From contig NZ_FYAS01000030.1 in the NCBI RefSeq assembly GCF_900185715.1, positions 1 to 64,000 on the forward strand: a stretch of 64,000 nt of DNA, in the 5' to 3' direction. The stretch is from Allobosea sp. CS1GBMeth4 (GTDB lineage Bacteria; Pseudomonadota; Alphaproteobacteria; Rhizobiales; Beijerinckiaceae). Made by a program: the position numbers and the translations under genes. Numbering within the stretch: the first letter of the stretch is position 1; the number at the start of each line of letters is the position of its first letter. The notes beneath the pieces are model-generated. The model made no database searches. It saw only the letters and a list, made by a program, of their open reading frames with translations, and was not told the DNA's origin. Below, piece by piece: positions 25,735-33,478 of this stretch.

Positions 25735-28059
25735 CTACGGCAAGGTATAGGCGATGACGTGATCGCCCGGCCTGGTGCCGATCGAGCCGTGGCCGCCGGC
25801 GACGATGACGACATACTGCTTGCCCTCGCCGGCTGTATAGGTCATCGGCGTCGCCTGGCCGCCGGCCGGCAGCCGGGCCCGCCAGATCTGCCGGCCGCTG
25901 GTCACGTCGTAGGCGCGCAAATAATTGTCGACCGCCGCCGCCAGGAAGGCGACGCCGCCGCGTGTGAGCAGCGGCCCGCCGATCCCGGGCACGCCGAGCT
26001 CGAACGGCAGCGGCAGCGGCGTCATGTCGTGGACCGTGCCGTTCTTGTGGCGATAGACGATCTTGCCGCTGCGCAGGTCGATGCCGGCGACATAGCCCCA
26101 GGGCGGAGCCTGGCAGGGAATGCCGAGCGGCCCGAGGAACGGCCCCATATAGACGCCGTAGGGCGCCCCCTCATTGCGGTTGAGCCCCTGTTCGCTGCCC
26201 TTCTCGCCCTCGCCCTTGGGCGGGATCTGCGAGCGCGGGACGAGGCGCGAGGTGAAGGCGAGATAGGTCGGCATGCCGAACATGATCTGGCGTTCCGGAT
26301 CGACCGCGACGCTGCCCCAGTTGAACACGCCGAAATTGCCGGGATAGACGATCGTGCCCTGCAGCGAGGGCGGCGTGTAGCGGCCCTCATATTTCAGCCG
26401 GCGGAGCTGGATGCGGCAGACGAGCTGGTCGAAGAGCGTGATGCCCCACATATCGGCCTCGCGCAGCGGCGGCGGCGAGAAGGTCAGGTCGGAGATCGGC
26501 TGCGTCGGGCTGGTGAAGTCCTCGGGAATGGCCCCGCCCGGCGCCGGCACCTCGCGCACCGGGATGATCGGCTCGCCGCTGCGCCGGTCGAGCACATAGA
26601 TGTCGCCCTGCTTGGTCGGGCCGACCAGCGCGGGCGTCGCCGTCCCGTCGGCGCGCCTGAGATCGAACAGCACCGGCTGCGCCGGCACATCCATGTCCCA
26701 GAGATCGTGATGAACCGTCTGCCGGACCCAGCGCAGCCGGCCGGTCCTGATGTCGAGCGCGACGATCGACGACGAGAAGCGCTCGACATTCGCGCTCCGC
26801 CCCATGCCGAGCTGGTCGGGGACCTGGTTGCCGAGCGGGATATAGACGAGGCCGAGCCCCTCATCGATGCTGAAGACCGACCAGCTGTTCGGCGAATTGG
26901 TGGTGTAGGTCTCCCCCGGCCCGATCGGGGCGGTGGCGTCGGGATTGCCCGCATCCCAGTTCCAGAGCAGCGCGCCGGTGCGGATGTCGAAGGCGCGGAT
27001 CACGCCCGATTGCGATTGCGTCGAGTAGTTGTCGTTCACCGCGCCGCCGATGATCAGCTTGCCGTCGACCGCGACCGGCGGAGAGGTGGAGTAGTAGTAG
27101 CCGGCCGGATTGTACTTCATCCCGGTCTCCAGGCGCAGCGTGCCGCTATCGGCGAAGCCGGCGCAGACCTCGCCCTTGGCCGCGTCGAGCGCGATCAGCC
27201 GGGCATCGGATGTCGGGAGATAGACGCGCGCCGCGCAGGGCTGCCCGGAATCGGCGCCTGGATCCGCCCAGTAGGTCACGCCGCGACAGGTCTGGTGCTG
27301 CCGGTCGGGGTTGAGGCCGGAATTGGAATCGAACTTCCATTTCTCCCGGCCCGTCGCCGCGTCCAGCGCGATCGCCCAGTTGTGCGGCGTGCACAGATAG
27401 AGCGTGTCGCCGACCTTGAGCGGTGTCACCTGATAGGTCGTCTCGGCGACGTCCTGCGGCAGCTTGACGTCGCCCGTCCGATACTGCCAGGCGACCTTGA
27501 GCGCGCCGACATTGCCCGGCGTGATCTGGTCGAGCGGCGAAAAGCGCTGGCCGAACGGCGTGCGGCCGTATTGATGCCACTCGCCGGCGGGGACGTCGCC
27601 TCCTAGGGGCGTCGCCGCCAGCCTGTCTTGCGGCAGACGGCCGGCGAGGTCGTGCGGATCCTGCGCCATCGCATAGAGCGCGACAGCGACTGCCGCGACG
27701 ACCGGAATGGCGAGCGGCCATGCCCCGGCGAGGAACGTCCGGCGCGGCCGCAGCCCGCGTGTCACCCACGGCGTCAGCAGCCACAGGCCGAGCACGATGA
27801 CGACCCCGCCGCGCGGGCCGAGCTGCCACCAGTCGAAGCCCACCTCCCAGATCGCCCAGCCGAGGGCGGCCAGCACAAGGGCGCCATAGACGATCAGAGC
27901 GCTGCCGCGACGCCGATACAGCAGCACCGCCGTGGCGATGAACATCAGTCCGGCCAATGCGTAGAACGGACTGCCGCCGAGGCCGATCAGCCAGGCGCCG
28001 CCGCCGAGAAGGGCCAGGCCGAGAACGGCCAGCAGCAGCGAGGTCAGGGAGATCGTCAT
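25735..28059 (-). CDS. gcd: Membrane-bound PQQ-dependent glucose/quinate/shikimate dehydrogenase
   Basis: A 774-residue quinoprotein. Five hydrophobic helices fill residues 1 to about 135; the periplasmic eight-bladed propeller follows (GEWHQYGRTPFGQRFSPLDQ, WDMDVPAQPVLFDL, and GRQIWRARLPAGGQATPMTY near the C terminus). It oxidises glucose or a related polyol at the periplasmic face and passes electrons to ubiquinone, releasing gluconic acid. The ATG at 28059 is preferred to the one at 28068 because AGAAGG then has a 9-nt spacing. In soil bacteria this enzyme solubilises mineral phosphate. PQQ synthesis genes are not in the window. Confidence 0.92.
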   Translation of the reverse strand: MTISLTSLLLAVLGLALLGGGAWLIGLGGSPFYALAGLMFIATAVLLYRRRGSALIVYGALVLAALGWAIWEVGFDWWQLGPRGGVVIVLGLWLLTPWVTRGLRPRRTFLAGAWPLAIPVVAAVAVALYAMAQDPHDLAGRLPQDRLAATPLGGDVPAGEWHQYGRTPFGQRFSPLDQITPGNVGALKVAWQYRTGDVKLPQDVAETTYQVTPLKVGDTLYLCTPHNWAIALDAATGREKWKFDSNSGLNPDRQHQTCRGVTYWADPGADSGQPCAARVYLPTSDARLIALDAAKGEVCAGFADSGTLRLETGMKYNPAGYYYSTSPPVAVDGKLIIGGAVNDNYSTQSQSGVIRAFDIRTGALLWNWDAGNPDATAPIGPGETYTTNSPNSWSVFSIDEGLGLVYIPLGNQVPDQLGMGRSANVERFSSSIVALDIRTGRLRWVRQTVHHDLWDMDVPAQPVLFDLRRADGTATPALVGPTKQGDIYVLDRRSGEPIIPVREVPAPGGAIPEDFTSPTQPISDLTFSPPPLREADMWGITLFDQLVCRIQLRRLKYEGRYTPPSLQGTIVYPGNFGVFNWGSVAVDPERQIMFGMPTYLAFTSRLVPRSQIPPKGEGEKGSEQGLNRNEGAPYGVYMGPFLGPLGIPCQAPPWGYVAGIDLRSGKIVYRHKNGTVHDMTPLPLPFELGVPGIGGPLLTRGGVAFLAAAVDNYLRAYDVTSGRQIWRARLPAGGQATPMTYTAGEGKQYVVIVAGGHGSIGTRPGDHVIAYTLP

Positions 28060-28116
28060 GGGCGGCATCCTTCTGCCCGACGGCGCCTGCCCGTCGCGAG
28101 ACGCGAAAGCGGACTG

Positions 28117-28254
28117 TTATGGCCTTCGCGACTGATCGATGGCGTGGGGCGGCGGCTGGCCCGGCCGGGAACCTTCACCGCGGGTGACGGCGTAGAGCGC
28201 GACGATGGCGACGACGGCCGCGACCGCGATCCACAGCGCGTTTCGCGAGATCAT
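28117..28254 (-). CDS. Small single-pass membrane protein upstream of gcd
   Basis: A 45-residue frame with one hydrophobic helix (ALWIAVAAVVAIVALYAVT) and a polar, proline-rich tail. It matches the general plan of small hypothetical membrane proteins found widely in Hyphomicrobiales, but no named family is recognised. It ends 57 nt before gcd on the same strand and may share its transcript. A weak EcfG-like promoter (28301-28325) and a GTACG-type palindrome (28352-28365) lie upstream, which supports expression. No strong ribosome-binding site is visible. Confidence 0.5.
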   Translation of the reverse strand: MISRNALWIAVAAVVAIVALYAVTRGEGSRPGQPPPHAIDQSRRP

Positions 28255-28300
28255 GTCGGGCTGTCCTCCGAGGCCTGCGCGTCCGGACGGTGACGGGCGG

Positions 28301-28325
28301 AACCTTCGGCGACGCGGCATGTTCC
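28301..28325 (-). promoter_or_regulatory. Possible EcfG-type promoter for the small membrane protein
   Basis: On the minus strand GGAAC is followed after 16 nt by GGTT, one base away from the CGTT consensus. It lies about 47-71 nt upstream of the start at 28254. It is weaker than the copy before the CDF gene. Confidence 0.3.
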
Positions 28326-28351
28326 GCGAAGTCGCGTCGTGCTTCGTCTTT

Positions 28352-28365
28352 GTCCGGTCGCGTAC
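28352..28365. promoter_or_regulatory. GTACG-N4-CGTAC-type palindrome, site 4 (one mismatch)
   Basis: GTCCGGTCGCGTAC, flanked by T and A exactly like site 2, differs from the pattern at one base of the left arm. It lies 97 nt upstream of the small membrane protein gene. Nothing else was recognised in 28255-28442. Confidence 0.35.
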
Positions 28366-28442
28366 AAAGCGGCAGGCCGACGGAAGCGGCTGCGATGGCG
28401 CTGCGGTTTGGGCGACGGTGGTCTCGCGCCGTATCGGCAATG

Positions 28443-29453
28443 CTAGCCGCGGTTCGCCGTGCCGATCTCCAGCAGGACGACCTCGCAGACCGTGCCCAGA
28501 GCGGTCGGGCAACGTTCGACGCCATGCGGCACGACGATGAACTCGCCTTCCGCGATGACCTCGTCGCGGTCGCGGAACTTCATCAGCAAGCGCCCCTTGT
28601 GGACGAAGAAGACCTCGTCCTCGCGGCCGTTGAAATGCCAGCCGGTCTCGCCCTCGAACTTCGCGAGCTTGATCTGGAGGTTGTCGATCGCCGCAGCGAC
28701 CTGCGGGGGCCAGCGATCGGAGAAGCGCCCGAAGGCGCTGCTCAGATTCTCCTTGTGGAACGGCGAGATGTGCCGGTTCAGCATCGCGACGTCGCGGATG
28801 ATCGTCGCGAGCTGGCTCGTCACATCCGTGCCGGCGGCCGGGTATTTCCCGTCGAGGGCCGCCGTGCCGATGGTGAAGCCAGCCGCGCCCGCCTCCTTCA
28901 GCGCCGAGATCCGGCCCGGCGTGTCGATCGAACCGGCCACATAGACGGGCTTCGTCACCGCCGAGCAGACGGCTTCGATGAGCGCCGGAACGTCCTCATG
29001 GGAGCGATAGGCCAGCAGGTCGAGCCCGTGCACGCCGTCCCGGGCGGCCAGGGCCCTCGCGCTGGCGACGATGTCGGCGATGCTGCCCTCCAGAACGCTC
29101 GGATGCCCGGAGATCGTGCCGGGAAACGGGCAGTACTGGATCGCCGTGCCCGCGATGATCGGCAGCACGTCGTCGACCCTCGTCCCGCCGAGCAGGACGT
29201 CGATGCCGATCTCCACCGCCGCCTTCGCCGATGCGATCTCGCTGTCGCGGTCGAGCGAGACCACCTCCAGATAGGCGGTCGCGCCGCCGGCCTTGATCGC
29301 CGTCCTCAGCGCCTTCAGTTCGCTGAGAGGCAGGCCGATATCCTTGAAGCCGATATGCCGGACGCCGAGCGCCAGAGCCGTCCGGAGCTGCTCCATCGCA
29401 TCGCTGACCGTGCGGTCATTGCGGGTGAGCATGAATATGAAGCGAAGGCCCAT
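28443..29453 (-). CDS. TIM-barrel protein fused to a C-terminal cupin
   Basis: A 336-residue two-domain protein. Residues 1 to about 225 have the alternating strand-helix pattern of a phosphate-binding beta/alpha barrel (RFIFMLTRNDRTV, RHIGFKDIGLP, PVYVAGSIDTPGRISALKEA, GAAGFTIGTAAL). The SI..P/GTAA segment resembles the phosphate-binding strands 7 and 8 of HisA/ThiE-like barrels. Residues from about 226 to 336 form a cupin (GETGWHFNGREDEVFFVHKG, FIVVPHGVERCP) with the expected metal ligands H, E and H. The substrate is unknown. The start at 29453 is preferred because FIFMLTRND is the natural N-terminal strand. It is divergent from the molybdopterin hydroxylase gene. Confidence 0.75.
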   Translation of the reverse strand: MGLRFIFMLTRNDRTVSDAMEQLRTALALGVRHIGFKDIGLPLSELKALRTAIKAGGATAYLEVVSLDRDSEIASAKAAVEIGIDVLLGGTRVDDVLPIIAGTAIQYCPFPGTISGHPSVLEGSIADIVASARALAARDGVHGLDLLAYRSHEDVPALIEAVCSAVTKPVYVAGSIDTPGRISALKEAGAAGFTIGTAALDGKYPAAGTDVTSQLATIIRDVAMLNRHISPFHKENLSSAFGRFSDRWPPQVAAAIDNLQIKLAKFEGETGWHFNGREDEVFFVHKGRLLMKFRDRDEVIAEGEFIVVPHGVERCPTALGTVCEVVLLEIGTANRG

Positions 29454-29647
29454 CGGGACACCTGTGCCGTTCCGTTGTCCAGGCTGCGCGGCCACGAGCC
29501 GCCGTGCATCTGCGGGTATGCTGGCTCACTCTGCGCATTTGGCAACCACTGGACGCTCGGCGGGGCTGCAGCCGGCGCGCTTTGAATGGAGCGGATGCCC
29601 GCCCTATCAAGGGCGCTGATCTCCTTTCGTCCCGGAGCCGGTGCTCG

Positions 29648-32038
29648 ATGACCCCTCGCGTTTCCGCTGGCAGCCACCCCGTGGCCTCGGTCGGCATAGG
29701 TCAGCCCGTGCCGCGCCGGGAGGACGCGATCCTCCTGCAGGGACACGGACGCTACACGGACGACCTGAACCTCGAGCGACAGCTCTTCGCGGCTTTCGTC
29801 CGCAGCGCGCATGCGCATGGCCGCCTGCGGGCCGTGGATACGGCAGAGGCGCGGTCGATGAAGGGCGTCGTCGCCATCTACACGGCGGCCGACCTGGACG
29901 GCCAGGGATATGCCGCCATCACGGCGCCCAGCGATGTGCCCGGCCGCGACGGCACGTCGATGCGAAAGCCGCCCAGGGCGGCGCTGGCCGCCGACAAGGT
30001 CCGCTTCGTCGGCGATCCCGTCGCGATTGTCGTCGCCCGGACCGCCGATCAGGCCCGCAGCGCCGCGGAGGCGGTCAGGCTCGATATCGATGCGCTGCCG
30101 GCGGTTACCGATGCGGAGCAGGCCCTGAGGGCCGACGCCCCGCAGCTCTATGACGAGGTCCCCGGCAATCTGATCGTCGATTACCGGTTCGGCGACGGCG
30201 CGAAGGTGGCTGCGGCCTTCTCCGAGGCCGCGCACGTCACCCGGCTGAGGCTCGTCAACAACCGCGTCGTCGTCAATCCGATCGAGCCGCGCGCGGCCAT
30301 TGCGAGCTTCGATGGCAAGTCGAAGCGCTATACGCTGCATGCTCCGAGCCAGGGCGCCTTCGGCATGCGCAACAACCTGGCCAAGGCCATGGGCGTGAAG
30401 GACGCCGCCATGCGGCTGGTCACCGGCCATGTCGGCGGCTCGTTCGGCATGAAGGCCTCGGTGTTCCCAGAATACGTCGCCCTGCTTCACGCAGCCCGCA
30501 TGCTGAAGCGGCCGGTCAAATGGACCGATCAGCGCTCCGAGAGCTTCGTGTCCGATCACCATGGTCGAGACATGGTTTTCGAGGCCGAGCTGGCGCTGGA
30601 CGCGCGCGGCCGCTTCCTCGCCACGCGCTTCAAGGGGGTGGCGAACATGGGCGCCTATCTCACTCCCGTCGGCGCCATGATGCCGACGCTGAATGTGGGA
30701 AAGAACGCCATCGGCATGTACCGGACGCCGCTCATCGAGATCGAGACGCGCTGTGCGGTGACGAATACGCCGCCGATCGGCGCCTATCGCGGCGCGGGTC
30801 GGCCCGAGGGCAATTACTTCATGGAGCGCCTGATCGATACCGCCGCCCGCGAGATGGGGATCGACAGCGCGAGCCTGAGACGCCGCAATCTGATCCGGCC
30901 CGCGCAACTGCCGCGCGCCACCCCGATCGGGACGGTCTACGACAGCGGCGACTTCCCCGCCCTCTTCGCACAGGCGCTCGCGGCGTCCGACTGGAAAGGC
31001 TATGCCGGACGGCGCAGGCTGAGCCGGAAGGCGGGGTTGCTGCGCGGGCGCGGCATCGGCTGCTACCTCGAAGTCACCGCCCCGCCGACCAACGAGATGG
31101 GCGGGATCCATTTCGAGCCGGACGGGAGCGTGAGCATCGTCACCGGCACGCTCGATTACGGCCAGGGCCACTGGACGCCCTTCGCCCAGCTCCTGACGAG
31201 CCAGCTCGGCGTCCCCTTCGAGCGGATCAGGCTCGTCCAGGGCGACAGCGACCGGCTGATCGCCGGCGGCGGTACCGGCGGCTCGAAATCGCTCATGGCG
31301 AGCGGCTCGGCGATCATCGAGGCGAGCGACCTCGTCATCGAGAAGGGCAAGCTGCTCGCCGGGCATTTCCTCGAGGCGAACGTCGCCGATATCGAGTTCG
31401 CCACAGGCAGGTTCAGCGTCGTCGGGACCGACCGCTCGATCGACCTCATGGACATCGCGGCGCGGCTGCGGGCCGGCGCTGCGCTGGCGCCGGACCTGCC
31501 GCAATCGCTCGATGTCGACCATGTCTTCAAATCCGCGCCCGCGGCCTATCCCAATGGCTGTCATATCGCCGAGGTCGAGATCGATCCGGAGACCGGGCAT
31601 GTCGAGGTCGCGCGCTACGTCATGGTCAACGACTTCGGCACCGTCGTGAACCCGATGATCGTCGCGGGCCAGCTCCATGGCGGCGTCGTTCAGGGCATCG
31701 GCCAGGCGCTGTTCGAGAGGACGGTCTTCGACGACAATGGCCAGCCCATGACCGGGTCCTATATGGACTATGCTCTGCCTCGGGCGGCGGACGTCCCCTT
31801 CTTCTCGTTCGCGAGCCAGGGCGTGCCGACGCGGAACAACCGCGTAGGCGCCAAGGGCTGCGGCGAAGCGGGTTGCGCCGGCTCCCTGCCGTCGATCATG
31901 AACGCGGTGGTGGATGCCCTGGCGCCGTTTGGCATCACACATCTGGACATGCCCGCGACGCCCCAGGCGGTCTGGCGGGCGATCAGGTCGGTGCGGACCG
32001 GGCCCGGCCAGGGCAGCTCCTCGGCCGCGACCACTTGA
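29648..32038 (+). CDS. Xanthine dehydrogenase/CoxL-family molybdopterin-binding subunit, orphan
   Basis: A 796-residue large subunit of the molybdenum hydroxylase family. The molybdopterin-contact loop is AYRGAGRPEG (from residue 379), which differs from the AYxCSFR loop of true CO dehydrogenases. The catalytic glutamate is in GAKGCGEAGCAGS (E740), and GGSFGMKA and GQGHWTPFAQ are further cofactor contacts. The start MTPRVSAG at 29648 excludes an unrelated in-frame leader. Partner genes for the [2Fe-2S] and FAD subunits are normally adjacent but are absent here. The substrate, probably an aldehyde or N-heterocycle, is unknown. Partners may be encoded elsewhere. Confidence 0.85.
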   Translation: MTPRVSAGSHPVASVGIGQPVPRREDAILLQGHGRYTDDLNLERQLFAAFVRSAHAHGRLRAVDTAEARSMKGVVAIYTAADLDGQGYAAITAPSDVPGRDGTSMRKPPRAALAADKVRFVGDPVAIVVARTADQARSAAEAVRLDIDALPAVTDAEQALRADAPQLYDEVPGNLIVDYRFGDGAKVAAAFSEAAHVTRLRLVNNRVVVNPIEPRAAIASFDGKSKRYTLHAPSQGAFGMRNNLAKAMGVKDAAMRLVTGHVGGSFGMKASVFPEYVALLHAARMLKRPVKWTDQRSESFVSDHHGRDMVFEAELALDARGRFLATRFKGVANMGAYLTPVGAMMPTLNVGKNAIGMYRTPLIEIETRCAVTNTPPIGAYRGAGRPEGNYFMERLIDTAAREMGIDSASLRRRNLIRPAQLPRATPIGTVYDSGDFPALFAQALAASDWKGYAGRRRLSRKAGLLRGRGIGCYLEVTAPPTNEMGGIHFEPDGSVSIVTGTLDYGQGHWTPFAQLLTSQLGVPFERIRLVQGDSDRLIAGGGTGGSKSLMASGSAIIEASDLVIEKGKLLAGHFLEANVADIEFATGRFSVVGTDRSIDLMDIAARLRAGAALAPDLPQSLDVDHVFKSAPAAYPNGCHIAEVEIDPETGHVEVARYVMVNDFGTVVNPMIVAGQLHGGVVQGIGQALFERTVFDDNGQPMTGSYMDYALPRAADVPFFSFASQGVPTRNNRVGAKGCGEAGCAGSLPSIMNAVVDALAPFGITHLDMPATPQAVWRAIRSVRTGPGQGSSSAATT

Positions 32039-32075
32039 CGCCGTGATCTTCGGGGGGGCGCCGGCCCCGGCGGCG

Positions 32076-32198
32076 TCAGCCGGTCATCTCCTGGGCACGC
32101 TCGGCCACGGTCAGGAAGATGCAGCAGGCGACGAAGACGATCGCCAGCGCCAATGCATAAAGACAGATCAGCCTCTGCTCCGGCGTCATGAGGATCAT
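32076..32198 (-). CDS. Possible small membrane protein
   Basis: A 40-residue frame (37 if the second ATG at 32189 is used) with one strongly hydrophobic helix, LYALALAIVFVACCIFL, then a charged end. No family is recognised and the ribosome-binding site is weak. It is convergent with the molybdopterin hydroxylase gene, 37 nt from its stop. The 229-nt gap to the next gene (32199-32427) holds only an imperfect hairpin around 32282-32309. Confidence 0.35.
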   Translation of the reverse strand: MILMTPEQRLICLYALALAIVFVACCIFLTVAERAQEMTG

Positions 32199-32427
32199 CC
32201 CAGGAAAGGCGCGGCCTTGGCTCCATATCGCGACCCGCCTCCGCCCGGCTTGCCGACGATGACCGCCCACGGCAGTGGAAAGCGCCCCCTCTTAACCTAT
32301 GAGGGCGCCTTGGCTGGAAGCCATCGCATATGCTGAGCGGCTAACAGCTCGGTCGCGGCCTGGTTCCTCTCTGTGCGGCGCCGCGCAATCCGGGTGCATT
32401 GTCGGTCATAACGGATGAGCTGCGCCG

Positions 32428-32682
32428 ATGCCCTTCTCTTCACTTCATGACCCCGGCGATCTGGCACGTGCCTGCCAGCTCCTGGACCTCGCCTGGGCCA
32501 GAAGCGAGGAGCGCGGCCTTGTTCGCGAAGGCTCCGAAAGGGAGCGGACCCGGCTCGCCTATATCATTGCCGCCCTCCTGCACGCCGGCGAGAGCGACGA
32601 GCGGCTGATCGACGCCGCGCTCGCGCGCTATGCCGCCACCGCGGACGGGCTGGGCGGAACCGGCGACGACGCATCGCGTTGA
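32428..32682 (+). CDS. Conserved hypothetical protein of Hyphomicrobiales type
   Basis: An 84-residue helical, soluble protein. The pattern HDPGDLARACQLLDLAWAR, then ERERTRLAYIIAALL and a short alanine-rich helix, resembles a small conserved protein family that I recall from rhizobial genomes, without known function. The start is an ATG preceded by GGATGAGCTG, a weak ribosome-binding site. It stands alone between the molybdopterin hydroxylase and a DUF6894-like gene on the same strand, 121 nt apart. Confidence 0.65.
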   Translation: MPFSSLHDPGDLARACQLLDLAWARSEERGLVREGSERERTRLAYIIAALLHAGESDERLIDAALARYAATADGLGGTGDDASR

Positions 32683-32803
32683 CCGTGCGGCGCCGGAACC
32701 CCGGCGCCCACACCGCCGCCGGCGATAGCCCAGCGAATATCCTGGGCGACTACCAGCGGCTCCCGAGGTTCGCACGGGCTTCCTGTCGGCCCCGGAGCGG
32801 GCG

Positions 32804-33064
32804 ATGCCGAAATTCAAAGTGATCTCGAAGGATCCGCGCGGCGCGCAGCGCGGGACCATCGACTTCCCCGACGAGCAATCCGCCGCGACCGACGCCCAGC
32901 GTGCTCTTGTCGATATGGCTTCGGATGCGATCCCGAACGGCGATCGGGCCGATTTCCAGGTCCAGGTGGACGATGCGAGCGGCGAGGAGGTCTATCGCGC
33001 CTCCTTGAAATTCCGCGGCAGGACGCGGCGCAAGCGCATAAGGAGGGAACGCTCGCAGAAATAG
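32804..33064 (+). CDS. DUF6894-like small protein
   Basis: An 86-residue protein with two beta-rich segments around a helix: KFKVISKDPRGAQRGTIDFP, then SAATDAQRALVDMASDAIP, then FQVQVDDASGEEVYRASLKF, and a very basic tail (RGRTRRKRIRRERSQK). The strand-helix-strand plan with an alanine-rich helix matches DUF6894-type proteins of Hyphomicrobiales, which have no assigned role. The basic tail could bind nucleic acid. A GGAGCGGG ribosome-binding site precedes the ATG. Confidence 0.65.
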   Translation: MPKFKVISKDPRGAQRGTIDFPDEQSAATDAQRALVDMASDAIPNGDRADFQVQVDDASGEEVYRASLKFRGRTRRKRIRRERSQK

Positions 33065-33478
33065 GAGTTCCGAGCCCGGTGCGGTTCCAGCAGCGCCGCA
33101 CCTCTCGCCGATGATCCTCCGGCACTATCGGTGAGAGGCAGTCACCATGACCGGGTCCGCCCGTCGGCTCGCCTCCGGCGGGCTGTCCGTCATGGAGGCG
33201 GACGCCCCTGCGATGGCAGGCGCGTCCTGTTGATAAGTGGGGCGCTCCGGCTCCGCCGGGCTGTCTTGGTCTGGCGCTGCGAATTATGGTCGCCCGCGCG
33301 GTGGCCTCCGTGCCAAGCCAAGATCACGGAATGCTGACATCTCAGCGTCCGCTTGCAAGCCGGGTGTTGCGCCCCGGCCCGCACCTTCCGTCACGACCTT
33401 GCCGGCGCGAGCCGACAGGTCGTGACGGGCCACTCCCCCGGCGGATCCTGACGCTGCTCGCGGCGCTCGACGGCCTGG
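33065..33478. other. 414-nt gap with a long perfect hairpin at 33388-33428
   Basis: No credible gene is present. The notable structure is a 12-bp perfect inverted repeat, CCGTCACGACCT (33388-33399) and AGGTCGTGACGG (33417-33428). The loop itself contains CGGC-GCGA-GCCG, a 4-bp stem with a GNRA-type tetraloop when read on the plus strand. It begins about 50 nt beyond the stop of the minus-strand regulator gene, so it may end or protect that transcript, although there is no T-run. Confidence 0.5.

Noticed and set aside
29648..32038. Aerobic carbon monoxide dehydrogenase large subunit
   Set aside because: The active-site loop is AYRGAGR rather than the AYxCSFR loop of true CO dehydrogenases, and coxS/coxM genes are absent.
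33131..33337. 68-codon open frame in the 33065-33478 gap
   Set aside because: There is no ribosome-binding site, no domain, and the composition is arginine-rich like a chance high-GC frame.
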